Source: Streptomyces sp. NL15-2K | GTDB lineage: Bacteria > Actinomycetota > Actinomycetes > Streptomycetales > Streptomycetaceae | NCBI RefSeq assembly: GCF_030551255.1 | Contig: NZ_CP130630.1 | Coordinates: 8,989,001 to 9,053,000, forward strand | Direction of reading: 5' to 3' | DNA: 64,000 nt | Shown: positions 17,989 to 30,756 of the stretch, one piece after another | Layout: each line of letters opens with the position of its first letter | Numbering within the stretch: position 1 is the stretch's first letter | The notes under the pieces: generated by a model | Databases searched by the model: none | What the model was told of the DNA's origin: nothing | The model's input: the letters and a program-made list of their open reading frames with translations, nothing else | Made by a program: the position numbers and the translations under genes

Positions 17989-19797
17989 TTGCGTACCTCC
18001 CCTTCGCTCAGACGGAAGCTGATATCCGTCGCCGCCGTCTCCGCCGCCCTGCTGGCCACCGGCACGGCCTCCGTCGCCGTCGCCCAGGAGGCCGCGCCCC
18101 AGGACACGGCCGCCGTCCCGGCCGCGCTCACCGAGGCCGCCCCGGGCACCCCGGCCGAGCGCCTCATCGTCGGCTACAAGTCCGGCGCCGCCGAGGCCAA
18201 GTCGAACACGGCCGCCGAGGCCGACGCGACGGCCAAGGGCAAGGACTCCGGCGAGGACCTCGACTTCCAGCGCCGCCTCGGCACCGGTGCCGCCCTGGTC
18301 GACCTGGGCGAGGACCTCACCAAGGCCGATGTGGCCGACGTCGTCGCCGAGTTCAAGGCCGACCCGCAGGTCGCCTACGTCGTACCGGACCGCCTGAACA
18401 CGCGGAAGGCCGATCCGAACGACACCGAGTACGCCAAGCAGTGGGACCTGTTCGAGTCCACGGCCGGCATGAACGTGCCCGGCGCCTGGAACACCACGAC
18501 CGGCACCGGTGTCACCGTCGCCGTCATCGACACCGGCTACGTCGCCCACTCCGACCTCGCCGCGAACATCGTCGGCGGCTACGACTTCATCGCCGACACC
18601 GCCGTCTCCGTCGACGGCAACGGCCGCGACAGTGACCCGGCCGACCCGGGTGACTGGTACAACGCCAACGAGTGCGGCTCCGGCGTCCCGGCCAGCAACT
18701 CCTCCTGGCACGGCACGCACGTCGCCGGCACCATCGCCGCCGCCACGAACAACAGCAAGGGCGTCGCGGGCATCGCCTACGGCGCGAAGATCTCGCCGGT
18801 GCGCGTGCTCGGCAAGTGCGGCGGCTACGACTCCGACATCATCGACGCCATCACCTGGGCGTCCGGCGGCACCGTCTCCGGTGTGCCCGCCAACTCCAAC
18901 GTCGCCAAGGTCATCAACATGAGCCTGGGCGGTGGCGGAGCCTGCACCACCGCGACCCAGAGCGCGATCAACGGCGCCGTGAACCGCGGCACCACCGTCG
19001 TCGTCGCGGCGGGCAACAGCAACGACAACGCCGCCAACTACTCGCCGGCCAGCTGCAGCAACGTCATCAGCGTCGCCGCGACCAACCGCTCCGGCGCCAA
19101 GGCCTCCTACTCCAACTTCGGCTCCCTGGTGGACATCTCGGCGCCCGGCGGCCAGACCAGCACCGGCACCGCCAACGGCATCCTGTCCACGCTCAACTCC
19201 GGTACGAAGACGCCGTCCTCGGAGTCGTACGCCTACTACCAGGGCACCAGCATGGCCACCCCGCACATCGCGGGCCTGGTCGCGCTGATGAAGTCGGCGA
19301 ACTCCTCGCTGACCCCGGCGCAGATCGAGACCGCCATCAAGAACAACGCCCGTGCCCTGCCGGGCGCCTGCTCCGGCGGCTGCGGCGCGGGACTGGCGGA
19401 CGCGGCCAAGACGGTGGCGGCCGTGAGCGGCTCCGGCGGTTCGACCGGCGGCACCACCTTCTCCAGCACCACCGCCGTGTCCATCCCGGACAACGGCTCG
19501 GCCGTGGAGTCCTCCATCGCCGTCAGCGGCCGCAGCGGCAGCGCCCCCTCGGCCCTCCAGGTCGGTGTCGACATCACCCACACCTACCGCGGTGACCTGG
19601 TCATCGACCTGGTCGCTCCGGACGGTACGGCGTACCGCCTGAAGGCCGCGAGCAGCTCGGACTCCGCGGACAACGTCAGCACCACCTACACCGTGAACGC
19701 CTCCTCCGAGACGGCCAACGGCACCTGGAAGCTGCGCGTCCAGGACACCGCCGCCCAGGACACGGGCCGGATCAACGGCTGGAAGCTCACCTTCTGA
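17989..19797 (+). CDS. Secreted subtilisin-like S8 protease with C-terminal P/homoB domain
   Basis: A 602-residue preproprotease. It has a signal peptide, an inhibitor-I9-like propeptide (ERLIVGYKSG to about QVAYVVPDR), and an S8 catalytic domain with Asp181 (AVIDTGY), His241 (HGTHVAG) and Ser421 (GTSMATPHIAG). A C-terminal proprotein-convertase P domain (about 485-602, SIPDNGSAVES to WKLTF) follows a short Gly/Ser linker. It should hydrolyse extracellular protein. The start is TTG, preceded by AAAGG at suitable spacing and giving a full signal peptide. Two terminator-like hairpins follow. A possible regulatory partner is the SSI inhibitor encoded 18 kb away. Confidence 0.95.
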   Translation: MRTSPSLRRKLISVAAVSAALLATGTASVAVAQEAAPQDTAAVPAALTEAAPGTPAERLIVGYKSGAAEAKSNTAAEADATAKGKDSGEDLDFQRRLGTGAALVDLGEDLTKADVADVVAEFKADPQVAYVVPDRLNTRKADPNDTEYAKQWDLFESTAGMNVPGAWNTTTGTGVTVAVIDTGYVAHSDLAANIVGGYDFIADTAVSVDGNGRDSDPADPGDWYNANECGSGVPASNSSWHGTHVAGTIAAATNNSKGVAGIAYGAKISPVRVLGKCGGYDSDIIDAITWASGGTVSGVPANSNVAKVINMSLGGGGACTTATQSAINGAVNRGTTVVVAAGNSNDNAANYSPASCSNVISVAATNRSGAKASYSNFGSLVDISAPGGQTSTGTANGILSTLNSGTKTPSSESYAYYQGTSMATPHIAGLVALMKSANSSLTPAQIETAIKNNARALPGACSGGCGAGLADAAKTVAAVSGSGGSTGGTTFSSTTAVSIPDNGSAVESSIAVSGRSGSAPSALQVGVDITHTYRGDLVIDLVAPDGTAYRLKAASSSDSADNVSTTYTVNASSETANGTWKLRVQDTAAQDTGRINGWKLTF

Positions 19798-19809
19798 GCC
19801 GACAGCCGG

Positions 19810-19832
19810 CCAGTGCCCTGTCGGGGCACTGG
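19810..19832. terminator. Hairpin after the subtilase gene
   Basis: Arms ccagtgccc and gggcactgg (9 bp, perfect) with a 5-base loop, 12 bp after the protease stop. No U-tract follows, as is usual in Streptomyces. Confidence 0.75.
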
Positions 19833-19839
19833 ACAGGCG

Positions 19840-19880
19840 GGCGGGCCGGCCGGTGCGGATGGGGCACCGGCCGGCCCGCC
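19840..19880. terminator. Long GC-rich hairpin between convergent genes
   Basis: Perfect 16-bp arms (19840-19855 and 19865-19880) with a 9-base loop lie between the protease stop and the stop of the minus-strand NmrA-type gene. It could terminate transcription from either side. Confidence 0.8.
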
Positions 19881-19885
19881 GTACG

Positions 19886-20737
19886 TCATGCGCGAAACGC
19901 CGAGACGTGGTCGGCGGCCCAGTCCCGGAAGGTCCGCGCGGGCCGGCCCAGCACCTCGCCGACCGTCGGCTCCACGTGACCCTTCGCCCCGTCCTGTCCG
20001 CGGGCGGCACTCTCCACCAGGGCATGGGCCAGCGGCTCCGGATAGCGGGCCAGCAGCCCGGTCAGTGCCTGGTCATCGGTCAGCTCGACGAATGTCAGGG
20101 GGCGTGCCAGCAACTCCCCGAGGATCTCCGTCTGGTGCACGGCGCTCAGGGCGGCGGGCCCGGTGAGTGCATACGCCCGCCCCACGTGTTCCCCCGGATC
20201 CGCCAGGGCCCGCGCCGCCACGTCGGCGATGTCCCGCGGATCGACGGTCGCGTTCCGTGAGGTGCCGTGAAGCGCCCGGACCACGCCCTCCTCCCGGACG
20301 GAGCGGGCCCAGCTCAGGGTGTTGGACATGAAGGCACGCGGCCGCAGAAACGTCCACGGCAGGCCCGACGCGCGCAGCGACTCCTCGCTGTCACGCTGCC
20401 ACCGGGTGATCAGGTCGGTGGCCCCGGGATCGGCCACCGCCTGGGCCGACAGCTTCACGACATGACGTACCCCCGCCGTACGGGCGGCCGTCACGAAGTT
20501 CTCGTCCTGGTCGGGCGCCAGCGGGTTCGCGGTGACGAGCAGTGCGGACCGTACGCCGGTCAGCGCCTCGCGCAGGCTGCCGGGGTCGTCGAAGTTCCCG
20601 CCCACGGCCTCGATTCCGGGGCCCGTGACAAGGGCGCGGCGCGGGTCACGGGTGAGCAGGCGGAGCGGCCCGGTGCCGGACAGACGCTCGGCCACCAGCC
20701 GCCCGACGGTACCGGTGGCCCCCGTCACCAGGATCAC
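19886..20737 (-). CDS. NAD(P)-binding NmrA-type reductase of the GBL cassette
   Basis: A 283-residue Rossmann-fold atypical SDR of the NmrA/NAD(P)H-binding family. The cofactor loop VTGATGTVGRLV is at the very N-terminus, RLLTRDP follows the second strand, and VKLSAQAV lies at the active-site strand. It starts with GTG at 20737 overlapping the stop of the GBL-receptor gene (GTGA), so the two are translationally coupled. The context beside an AfsA synthase suggests a reduction step in autoregulator synthesis, comparable in role to the ketoreductases of other GBL loci. That role is inferred. Confidence 0.88.
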   Translation of the reverse strand: MILVTGATGTVGRLVAERLSGTGPLRLLTRDPRRALVTGPGIEAVGGNFDDPGSLREALTGVRSALLVTANPLAPDQDENFVTAARTAGVRHVVKLSAQAVADPGATDLITRWQRDSEESLRASGLPWTFLRPRAFMSNTLSWARSVREEGVVRALHGTSRNATVDPRDIADVAARALADPGEHVGRAYALTGPAALSAVHQTEILGELLARPLTFVELTDDQALTGLLARYPEPLAHALVESAARGQDGAKGHVEPTVGEVLGRPARTFRDWAADHVSAFRA

Positions 20738-21375
20738 GGCACGGGGACCGAGGCGAGGATACGGACCCCGCGGTCGGCTCTGCTGTCCAGGCCGAGCAAC
20801 AGCCCCGGCACCGCGATGCTGGGCAGAATGTGGGACCACAGGACGGAGATCCGGTACCCGAGATCCGCCCGGTCGGTCAGCGCCCGCGACATCAGCTGGA
20901 TGCCCGCGAAGCCCCCCACCAGTAGCTCCACCGTGTCCTGCGGCTTCACCGTGGGCAGCAACTCACCCTGGGCCTCCGCCTGTTCCATGAGCACCGTCAG
21001 CCGCTCCGCCCACTGCCGGAACGGTCCGGTGTGATCGACCCCGGGCGGCGTCGCCTGGTCCACCGTCAGCCGCACGCTGCCCCGCAGCAGGGGATCGGTC
21101 AGCAGCCGCTGCCCCACCACGAAGGTCATGTCGATGATCTCCTGCAACTTGCAGGGCTGCGGCGGCACGGCCCCGAACGGCACCTGCTCGTCCAGCACCG
21201 CCTGGGCGAGCGACTCCTTGGACGGGAAGTGGAAGTACAGGGCGCCCTTGGTGACTTCGGCCCGCTCGAGGACCATGGCGATGGTCGTGGACGTGTAGCC
21301 GTGCTCGTCGAAGACCGCGCCCGCCGCTTCCAGGATCGCGCTGCGCGTCCTGATGGCGCGTTCCTGTTGTGCCAT
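20734..21375 (-). CDS. GBL receptor (ArpA/ScbR-type TetR repressor)
   Basis: A 213-residue TetR-family protein of the autoregulator-receptor branch. The N-terminal HTH has RAIRTRSAILEAAGAVFDE and the highly typical VTKGALYFHFPSKESLA. The ligand-binding domain contains the Trp-rich lid region and WSHILPSIAVPGLL, which resembles ArpA-type receptors. The ATG at 21375 has GGAGGGG upstream. It is divergent from the afsA homologue, with 181 bp between the starts and an ARE-like operator in the gap. Binding of a butyrolactone-type signal would release it from DNA. The exact ligand is unknown. Confidence 0.93.
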   Translation of the reverse strand: MAQQERAIRTRSAILEAAGAVFDEHGYTSTTIAMVLERAEVTKGALYFHFPSKESLAQAVLDEQVPFGAVPPQPCKLQEIIDMTFVVGQRLLTDPLLRGSVRLTVDQATPPGVDHTGPFRQWAERLTVLMEQAEAQGELLPTVKPQDTVELLVGGFAGIQLMSRALTDRADLGYRISVLWSHILPSIAVPGLLLGLDSRADRGVRILASVPVP

Positions 21376-21467
21376 AAGAGCCCCTCCGCTGCGCCCGGTT
21401 GGCCGGTTCCCGTGAATCGTGTGCCGCAGTGGCCCCGATCATAGAGTGCTGCCGACTGATCTCATTG

Positions 21468-21493
21468 AAAACAAACCGGTCGGCTCGTACTCT
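21468..21493. promoter_or_regulatory. ARE-like operator between GBL receptor and afsA homologue
   Basis: The segment contains acaaaccggtcgg, close to the left half of autoregulatory elements bound by ArpA/ScbR-type receptors (A-N-A-W-A-C-C-G core). The right half is poorly conserved. Its position in the divergent promoter region supports receptor binding. Confidence 0.6.
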
Positions 21494-21556
21494 AACGCTC
21501 ACCGAAGTGGACGTTTCACCGTCTGCAACTGGCCTTCGGGGACCGTAGGGAGAGAC

Positions 21557-22462
21557 ATGCCTCAACCGCGGCAGCTTGCCGAAACTCCGTCCATGACGGC
21601 GACCGTCCCCCGCCAACTCGTCCACCGCGCGGCGGTCGCGGAGACCTTTCTCACCGGCTGGAGCGGGACAGCGGCCGACCGGTTCTCGGTGTCGGCCCAG
21701 TGGCCGCGCGCCCACGGATTACACGTGTCGCCGGACCGGTCCGCCTACGACCCCCTGCTCGTCGTGGAGACCGTGCGGCAGAGCGGAACGCTGATCGCGC
21801 ACACCGAGTACGACGTGCCGCTGGACCACCACTTCGTGCTCCAGGAGTTCGAAGTCGAGACGGTTCCCCAGCACTTGGCCGTGGGATCGGTCCCCGCCGA
21901 GCTGGTCGTCGAACTCGCCTTCGTCGACGTCCAGTACCGGGGCCGCCGCCCGGTGGGCGCCCGCTACACGGCGGACGTGCTGCGCGGCGGGGAACGCGTG
22001 GCCACAGCGTCGAACGTCGTGTTCACCTGCACCAGCGAGCCCGTCTACCGCCGGCTGCGCGGCGGCCGTACCCCCGCCACCGTCTCCCCTCTGCCGCTGC
22101 CGCCCGCGCTGCCGGCCGCCGTGGTGGGCCGCGCGCTGCCCGCGGACGTCGTCCTCGCCCCGGCCGACCGCCCCGACCGCTGGCAACTGCGAGTAGATAC
22201 CGCGCATCCCGTTTTCTTCGACCATCCGCTGGACCATGTGCCCGGCATGCTGCTCCTCGAGGCCGTCCGTCAGGCCGTACGGGCCCACACCTCGGGCACC
22301 CGGTCGCCCGTGGCGTTCCACATCACCTTCCACCGGTACGCCGAACTGGATATGCCCACGTGGATCGAGGTGCGGGACGGGGACGGCACCGACGTACAAG
22401 TCGTCGGAAGGCAGGGAGAGTCGGCGGTCTTCGAGTGCGCCGTCGGTACCGCCCAGTGGTGA
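21557..22462 (+). CDS. AfsA/ScbA-type gamma-butyrolactone synthase
   Basis: A 301-residue protein of the A-factor biosynthesis family. It has two hot-dog-like repeats: about residues 20-155, with QLVHRAAVAETFLTGW and DPLLVVETVRQSG, and about 195-300, with FFDHPLDHVPGMLLLEAVRQA. AfsA condenses a beta-keto acyl-ACP with dihydroxyacetone phosphate in the first step of butyrolactone signal synthesis. The ATG at 21557 has GGGAGAG upstream and matches the family N-terminus; an open frame upstream has no ribosome site. It is divergent from one receptor gene and followed at 70 bp by a second receptor-like gene. Confidence 0.95.
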   Translation: MPQPRQLAETPSMTATVPRQLVHRAAVAETFLTGWSGTAADRFSVSAQWPRAHGLHVSPDRSAYDPLLVVETVRQSGTLIAHTEYDVPLDHHFVLQEFEVETVPQHLAVGSVPAELVVELAFVDVQYRGRRPVGARYTADVLRGGERVATASNVVFTCTSEPVYRRLRGGRTPATVSPLPLPPALPAAVVGRALPADVVLAPADRPDRWQLRVDTAHPVFFDHPLDHVPGMLLLEAVRQAVRAHTSGTRSPVAFHITFHRYAELDMPTWIEVRDGDGTDVQVVGRQGESAVFECAVGTAQW

Positions 22463-22482
22463 GCTATCGTGTACAGGGAGTA

Positions 22483-22512
22483 GGAAACAAACGGCATGAC
22501 CCGTTCTTTCCC
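22483..22512. promoter_or_regulatory. Possible second ARE-like inverted repeat
   Basis: Contains ggaaacaaacgg followed by an imperfect inverted copy (ccgttctttcc) in the gap between the afsA homologue and the second TetR gene. It is weaker than the 21468 site and may be an operator of either receptor. Confidence 0.4.
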
Positions 22513-22532
22513 GTCCCAGGAGTGTTCCGTCG

Positions 22533-23180
22533 ATGCCGAGGCAGTTACGCGCAGAGCAGACCCGCGCGACGATCATCACGGCCGCCGCCGACCTGTTCGA
22601 CCGGCACGGCTACGAATCGACCAGCCTGAGTGACATCGTCGAGCACGCCCAAGTCACCAAGGGCGCCCTGTACTTCCACTTCGCGGCGAAGGAGGACCTC
22701 GCCCACGCGATCATGGAGCTGCAGTCCCGTGTCTCGCGCCAGATGGCCAGCGAGACGGACGCCCGGGGGTACTCCTCGCTGGAGGCGCTGATGCGCATCA
22801 CCTTCGGCATAGCGCGCCTGTCCGTCGAGGACCCGATTCCGCGGGCGGGCCTCCGGCTGGCCACCGGGGGAGTCCCGGTGCGCCCACCGCTGCGGCACCC
22901 CTTCACCGAGTGGCTGGACCTCGCCTCCCGCAAGTTCCTCGGCGCGGTCAAGGAGGCGGACCTCCACCCGGACACCGACATCGATGCCGCCGCCCACTCC
23001 CTCGTCTTCTCCTTCGTGGGCACGCGCGTCGTGAGCCGCTCCCTCGAACCCATGACACGCCAGCCGCGCAGACTCGCCGAGATGTGGCACGTGATGATCC
23101 GGGGCCTGGTGCCGGTCCCCCGCAGGGCCCGCTATCTGACCCTGGTGAGCCAGCTGGAGCGGGAGATCAGGGCGGTGTGA
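22533..23180 (+). CDS. Second GBL-receptor-like TetR regulator
   Basis: A 215-residue TetR protein with the same receptor-type HTH (RATIITAAADLFDRHGYES, then VTKGALYFHFAAKEDLA). Its divergent C-terminal ligand domain lacks the WxxxLPxxAxP signature seen in the other receptor. Such second copies are often pseudo-receptors that repress signal synthesis or antibiotic genes and may bind other ligands. The ATG at 22533 has AGGAG upstream. It is transcribed in the same direction as the afsA homologue, 70 bp away. Confidence 0.92.
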   Translation: MPRQLRAEQTRATIITAAADLFDRHGYESTSLSDIVEHAQVTKGALYFHFAAKEDLAHAIMELQSRVSRQMASETDARGYSSLEALMRITFGIARLSVEDPIPRAGLRLATGGVPVRPPLRHPFTEWLDLASRKFLGAVKEADLHPDTDIDAAAHSLVFSFVGTRVVSRSLEPMTRQPRRLAEMWHVMIRGLVPVPRRARYLTLVSQLEREIRAV

Positions 23181-23243
23181 CGGGCGCGAGGGGCGGATCC
23201 GGCGGGCGCGAGGGGCGATCCGACGGGCACGAGGACGCTGGGG
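23180..23243. repeat. Three tandem 21-22 bp repeats
   Basis: Units beginning acgggcgcgagg, gcgggcgcgagg and acgggcacgagg start at 23180, 23202 and 23223. The first begins at the last base of the TetR stop codon. They fill most of the gap before the DUF89 gene. Confidence 0.85.
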
Positions 23244-23265
23244 CGGGCGCGCTACGGTGAGGCGT

Positions 23266-24438
23266 ATGCCCGACACCCCGCCCGCCCCCGTGCTCCTCGG
23301 CAACGAACCCGGCTCCTTCCCCCACGGCGTGCTCGCCGAGCGGCATCCCGCCATCATCCGGCAGGTGCGGGAGGCCTTCCCGTACGGCCCCGAGCAGCAC
23401 AGGGCCCTCGACGCGCTGCTCGCGAGCTGCACCAAGGGCGTCATCGAACCCCTGCCCGCCGAGGCGCACGACCGGGACCGCTGGAAGGCCTGGGGCATGG
23501 ACGCGTACACGGGCCGGTCCTGGTTCGACGTGCCCTGGCTGTGGTCCGAGAGCCACTTCTACCGCCGGCTCCTCGACGCCGTCGGCTACTTCGGCCCCGG
23601 TCCCTGGCAGGGCATCGACCCCTTCCGCCCCTTCAAGCTCGCCGAGCTCGACTCCCCGGAGACGGACGAGGAGCTGGCCGCGCTCGACGCCCTGGCCGAC
23701 CGGCCCGCCGGCGAACAGGCCGAGGCCCTGCTGCACGGCTCACTGTGGGGCAACCGCGCCGACCTCGGCTTCCGGCTCTCCGACGCCGGCGCCGAGGGCC
23801 GGGCCGCCGTCCCGAGCCTGGTCGCCGACGACAGCGCCGCCCTCCGGCCGCTCCTCACCGGCGCGGACACCCTGTGCCTGATCGCCGACAACGCGGGCCG
23901 CGAGCTGATCCCCGACCTGCTCCTCATCGCCCACCTCCTGGCCCACGGGCGTATCGAGCGGGCCGTCCTGCACGTCAAGCCGTACCCCTACTACGTCTCC
24001 GACGCCACGACCGCCGACGTGGTCGACGCGCTGCGCCGGCTGGTGAGAGCGCCGGGCGAGGCCGCGTCGTACGGCCGCCGCCTGTGGGACGCGATGGCCG
24101 ACGGCCGCCTCACCGTCCGCGCCCACCCCTTCTCCTGCGCCCCGCTGCCGTACGCCGAGATGCCCGACGACCTCCGCGAGGAGCTCGCCGCGGCCACGGT
24201 GACCGTCGTGAAGGGTGACCTCAACTACCGCCGTCTCGTGGACGACCGCAGGTGGCCGCCGACCACGCCGTTCGCCGCCGTCACCGGCCATTTCCCAGGC
24301 CCGGTCGCCGCGCTGCGCACCCTGAAGTCCGATGTGATCACCGGCCTGGACGCCGGAACGGAGGCCGCGCTGGTCGCCGCCGAAGGACAGCGCTGGCGGA
24401 CCGGCGGGACCCATGCGCTGATCCAGGTCCGGCCCTGA
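23266..24438 (+). CDS. DUF89 damage-control phosphatase, ARMT1-like
   Basis: A 390-residue protein of the DUF89 metal-dependent phosphatase family, thought to hydrolyse aberrant or damaged phosphometabolites. Visible family features are the N-terminal helical cap (HRALDALLASCTKGVIEPLP), LWGNRADLGFR and the strongly conserved LIADNAGRELIPDLLLIAHLL, which holds the metal-binding Asp/Asn pair. VVKGDLNYRRL lies near the C-terminus. The ATG at 23266 is preceded by GTGAGG; a GTG at 23257 overlaps that ribosome site. It is cytoplasmic and appears to be a single gene. Confidence 0.9.
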   Translation: MPDTPPAPVLLGNEPGSFPHGVLAERHPAIIRQVREAFPYGPEQHRALDALLASCTKGVIEPLPAEAHDRDRWKAWGMDAYTGRSWFDVPWLWSESHFYRRLLDAVGYFGPGPWQGIDPFRPFKLAELDSPETDEELAALDALADRPAGEQAEALLHGSLWGNRADLGFRLSDAGAEGRAAVPSLVADDSAALRPLLTGADTLCLIADNAGRELIPDLLLIAHLLAHGRIERAVLHVKPYPYYVSDATTADVVDALRRLVRAPGEAASYGRRLWDAMADGRLTVRAHPFSCAPLPYAEMPDDLREELAAATVTVVKGDLNYRRLVDDRRWPPTTPFAAVTGHFPGPVAALRTLKSDVITGLDAGTEAALVAAEGQRWRTGGTHALIQVRP

Positions 24439-24508
24439 GGAGCGTTATGCTGCCGACGTGTACCGGTGGGCTGCCCTACGTCCCGCCGACGGGCAGCGAA
24501 AGAGGACG

Positions 24509-24970
24509 TCATTGACCCCGCGGTACCTGCGCAATCCAGGGGAGCCCGTCTACGACGTGGACGCACGGCGCTATGTCGACGTCACGGTCAGGGCACCCGG
24601 GGGTGCGCGCCTCCGGCAAGGCGGGATGGGGTACGCCGAAGTTCGGGGCGTGGATGACGATCGGGCGGGTCAGCGCGGAGAACTCCGGTACGAACGCGGT
24701 GAGTTGGTCCGGCAGTGACGGATCCCGTGCCAGCAGCGCACGGAGCGTCGCGTCCCACTCCTCCCGCTGTTCCCGCAGGATGATCTCCTGCCGGCCGGGC
24801 GGTGCCGCGTCGATCGCGGCCCGCACCTGGTCCAGCCGCTCCACGTCTTCCCGCCGCAGGATCCGCGCGATGCGCTGCCGGGCCGCCTGCCACGCGTCCG
24901 TGGTCATCAGCCCGACCATCGTGCCCGCGGCGGCGGCAGCGGTCTGGGTGAACAACTCTGCCCCGAACAT
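24509..24970 (-). CDS. Small hypothetical protein
   Basis: A protein of about 153 residues. The N-terminus (MFGAELFTQTAAAAAGTMVG) is followed by a charged helical stretch with many Arg and Glu (RILRREDVERLDQVRAAID) and a Pro-rich C-terminus. Small Streptomyces proteins of this layout are known, but no function can be assigned. The ATG at 24970 was preferred because it gives the family-like N-terminus; an ATG eight codons upstream is possible. Overlapping short plus-strand frames look less protein-like. It converges with the DUF89 gene. Confidence 0.55.
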   Translation of the reverse strand: MFGAELFTQTAAAAAGTMVGLMTTDAWQAARQRIARILRREDVERLDQVRAAIDAAPPGRQEIILREQREEWDATLRALLARDPSLPDQLTAFVPEFSALTRPIVIHAPNFGVPHPALPEARTPGCPDRDVDIAPCVHVVDGLPWIAQVPRGQ

Positions 24971-25082
24971 CGAGGGCCCCCTGTCGGCACACACCTCGAC
25001 GGCTACGTCCGAAACCCCTCTACCGACTCCAGGATCTCATGTCGCCTGCAAAGGGAGGGAGTTGAGAGGACATCGCCCCCCT

Positions 25083-28677
<3,595 letters not shown>

Positions 28678-28690
28678 GGCCCCGCACCGG

Positions 28691-28730
28691 CTGCACAGGC
28701 ACAGGCAGACACAGACAGGCACAGACAGGC
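28691..28730. repeat. Four 10-bp CA-rich repeats between geoA and the oxidase gene
   Basis: Units ctgcacaggc, acaggcagac, acagacaggc and acagacaggc follow head to tail, starting 13 bp after the geoA stop and ending 23 bp before the next start. Confidence 0.8.
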
Positions 28731-28753
28731 GCAACGGGACTTCCCGCTTCCGC

Positions 28754-30667
28754 ATGCGGTTTCCCAACCTTCTCGTCCGGAATGCGACCGACATCGTCGA
28801 GAGGATCACCGAGGGAATCACGCAGAAGGAAACGGAGGAGGCGCCCGCTCCGGGCGAACTCGCGCCGTACGCGGCGCCGTTGACCGTCCCGCCCGTCCTG
28901 CGGCCCGCGTCCGACGACGTGCTCCGCGAGACGGAGATCGCCCTTCGCCCGACCTGGGTACGCCTGCACCCGCAGCTCCCGCCGACCCTGATGTGGGGGT
29001 ACGACGGGCAGGTGCCGGGCCCGACCATCGAGGTGCGGCGCGGACAGCGCGTCCGCATCGCCTGGACCAACCGCATCCCGAAGGGCAGCGAGTACCCGGT
29101 CACCTCCGTCGAGGTGCCCGTCCGCCCGCAAGGCGCGCCGCCCGCCACCACCGAGCCCGGCCGTGAGGGCGTCAAGCCCAACGAGGACGTGGCCGCCCTG
29201 CCCGCCTGGTCGGTGACCCACCTGCACGGAGCGCAGACGGGCGGCGGCAACGACGGCTGGGCCGACAACGCCGTCGGATTCGGCGACGCCCAGCTCTCCG
29301 AATACCCGAACGACCACCAGGCGGTGCAGTGGTGGTACCACGACCACGCCATGAACATCACCCGGTGGAACGTGATGACGGGCCTGTACGGCACCTACCT
29401 CGTCCGTGACGACGAGGAGGACGCCCTCCATCTCCCCTCCGGGGAGCGGGAGATCCCGCTGCTGCTCGCCGACCGCAACCTCGACACCGACGAGGACGGC
29501 CGTCTCAACGGCCGGCTGCTGCACAAGACCATCGTCGTCAACCCGGCACACCCGGAGACGGGCAAGCCGGTGACCCTGCCGTTCGCCGGCCCGTACACCA
29601 CGGTCAACGGCCGCGTCTGGCCGTACGCCGACGTGGACGCCGGCTGGTACCGATTCCGGCTGGTCAACGCTTCGAACGCGCGCATCTTCGACCTCGTCCT
29701 GGTGGACGAGGACGACAACCCGGTCCCGGGCGTCGTGCACCAGATCGGCAGTGACGGCGGGCTGCTGCCGCGCCCCGTGCCGATCGACTTCGACGGCGCC
29801 CTGCCCACGCTGACCGCCGCGCCGGCCGAGCGCTTCGACCTGCTGGTCGACTTCCGCGCCTTCGCGGGCCGCAGGCTGCGCCTGGTCAACAAGGGCCCCA
29901 ACCAGCCGGCGGGCGTGCCCGACCCGGTGGGCGGCGTGCGCTACCCGGCGGTCATGGAGTTCCGGGTCCGCGAGGGCTGCGAGGCCGACACCTTCGAGCT
30001 GCCCGAAGTGCTCTCCGGCTCCTTCCGCCGGCTCACGCACGACGTCGGGCACGGCCACCGGCTGATCGTCCTCACCCCGCCCAACACCAAGGGCGCCGGA
30101 GGACACCCGGAGATCTGGGAGATGACCGAGGTCGAGGACCCGAGCGGCATCGCCTTCCCCACGGACGGCATCATCCAGATCACCGGACCGGACGGCACCA
30201 CGAAGACGTACCGGCGCACGGCACGGACGTTCAACGACGCCCTCGGCTTCACCATCGCCGAGGGCAGCCACGAACAGTGGAGCTTCCTCAACCTCGCGCC
30301 GATTCCCCACCCGATGCACATCCACCTGGCCGACTTCCAGGCACTGGGACGGGACGCGTACGTCGTGACGGGCTTCGACGCGGCGGCGGGCGGCACCCGC
30401 ACCCCGATCACGTACGACCCGGCGACCACGATCCCGCCGGCACCCAACGAGCTCGGTCACAAGGACACCTACCGGGTGCCCGGGAACCAGATGCTGCGCA
30501 TCATGGGCAGGTTCGACGGCGCGTACGGCCGGTTCATGTACCACTGCCACTTCCTCGAGCACGAGGACATGGGCATGATGCGGCCCTTCGTCGTCATGCC
30601 GCCCGAGGCCCTGAAGTTCGACCACGGCGGGGCGCACGGCGGCCATGGGGAGGGCCACACCGGCTGA
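28754..30667 (+). CDS. Multicopper oxidase, phenoxazinone synthase (PhsA)-like
   Basis: A 637-residue three-domain multicopper oxidase. Copper motifs are complete: THLHGAQ (T2/T3), WWYHDHAMN (T3), [10 protein letters not shown] (T1/T2/T3) and [14 protein letters not shown] (T3 plus T1 Cys, His and Met). Length and motif spacing fit phenoxazinone synthase/CotA-type enzymes that oxidise phenols or aminophenols with reduction of O2 to water. There is no signal peptide, so it is probably cytoplasmic, like PhsA. A His-rich tail ([11 protein letters not shown]) may bind extra metal. The ribosome site is weak. No aminophenol biosynthesis genes are nearby, so the substrate is unknown. Confidence 0.94.
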   Translation: MRFPNLLVRNATDIVERITEGITQKETEEAPAPGELAPYAAPLTVPPVLRPASDDVLRETEIALRPTWVRLHPQLPPTLMWGYDGQVPGPTIEVRRGQRVRIAWTNRIPKGSEYPVTSVEVPVRPQGAPPATTEPGREGVKPNEDVAALPAWSVTHLHGAQTGGGNDGWADNAVGFGDAQLSEYPNDHQAVQWWYHDHAMNITRWNVMTGLYGTYLVRDDEEDALHLPSGEREIPLLLADRNLDTDEDGRLNGRLLHKTIVVNPAHPETGKPVTLPFAGPYTTVNGRVWPYADVDAGWYRFRLVNASNARIFDLVLVDEDDNPVPGVVHQIGSDGGLLPRPVPIDFDGALPTLTAAPAERFDLLVDFRAFAGRRLRLVNKGPNQPAGVPDPVGGVRYPAVMEFRVREGCEADTFELPEVLSGSFRRLTHDVGHGHRLIVLTPPNTKGAGGHPEIWEMTEVEDPSGIAFPTDGIIQITGPDGTTKTYRRTARTFNDALGFTIAEGSHEQWSFLNLAPIPHPMHIHLADFQALGRDAYVVTGFDAAAGGTRTPITYDPATTIPPAPNELGHKDTYRVPGNQMLRIMGRFDGAYGRFMYHCHFLEHEDMGMMRPFVVMPPEALKFDHGGAHGGHGEGHTG

Positions 30668-30756
30668 CGTCCGCCTGCCTGCCGCGTCACACCGGAAGGC
30701 CCTGACGATACGTCACAGAGCGGCGGCCATCAGCAGCTGACCGTGGTCCCGGGCTG

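Noticed and set aside
24458..24718. Short plus-strand open frames between the DUF89 and EEP genes
   Set aside because: They overlap the better supported minus-strand gene and show no domain or ribosome site.
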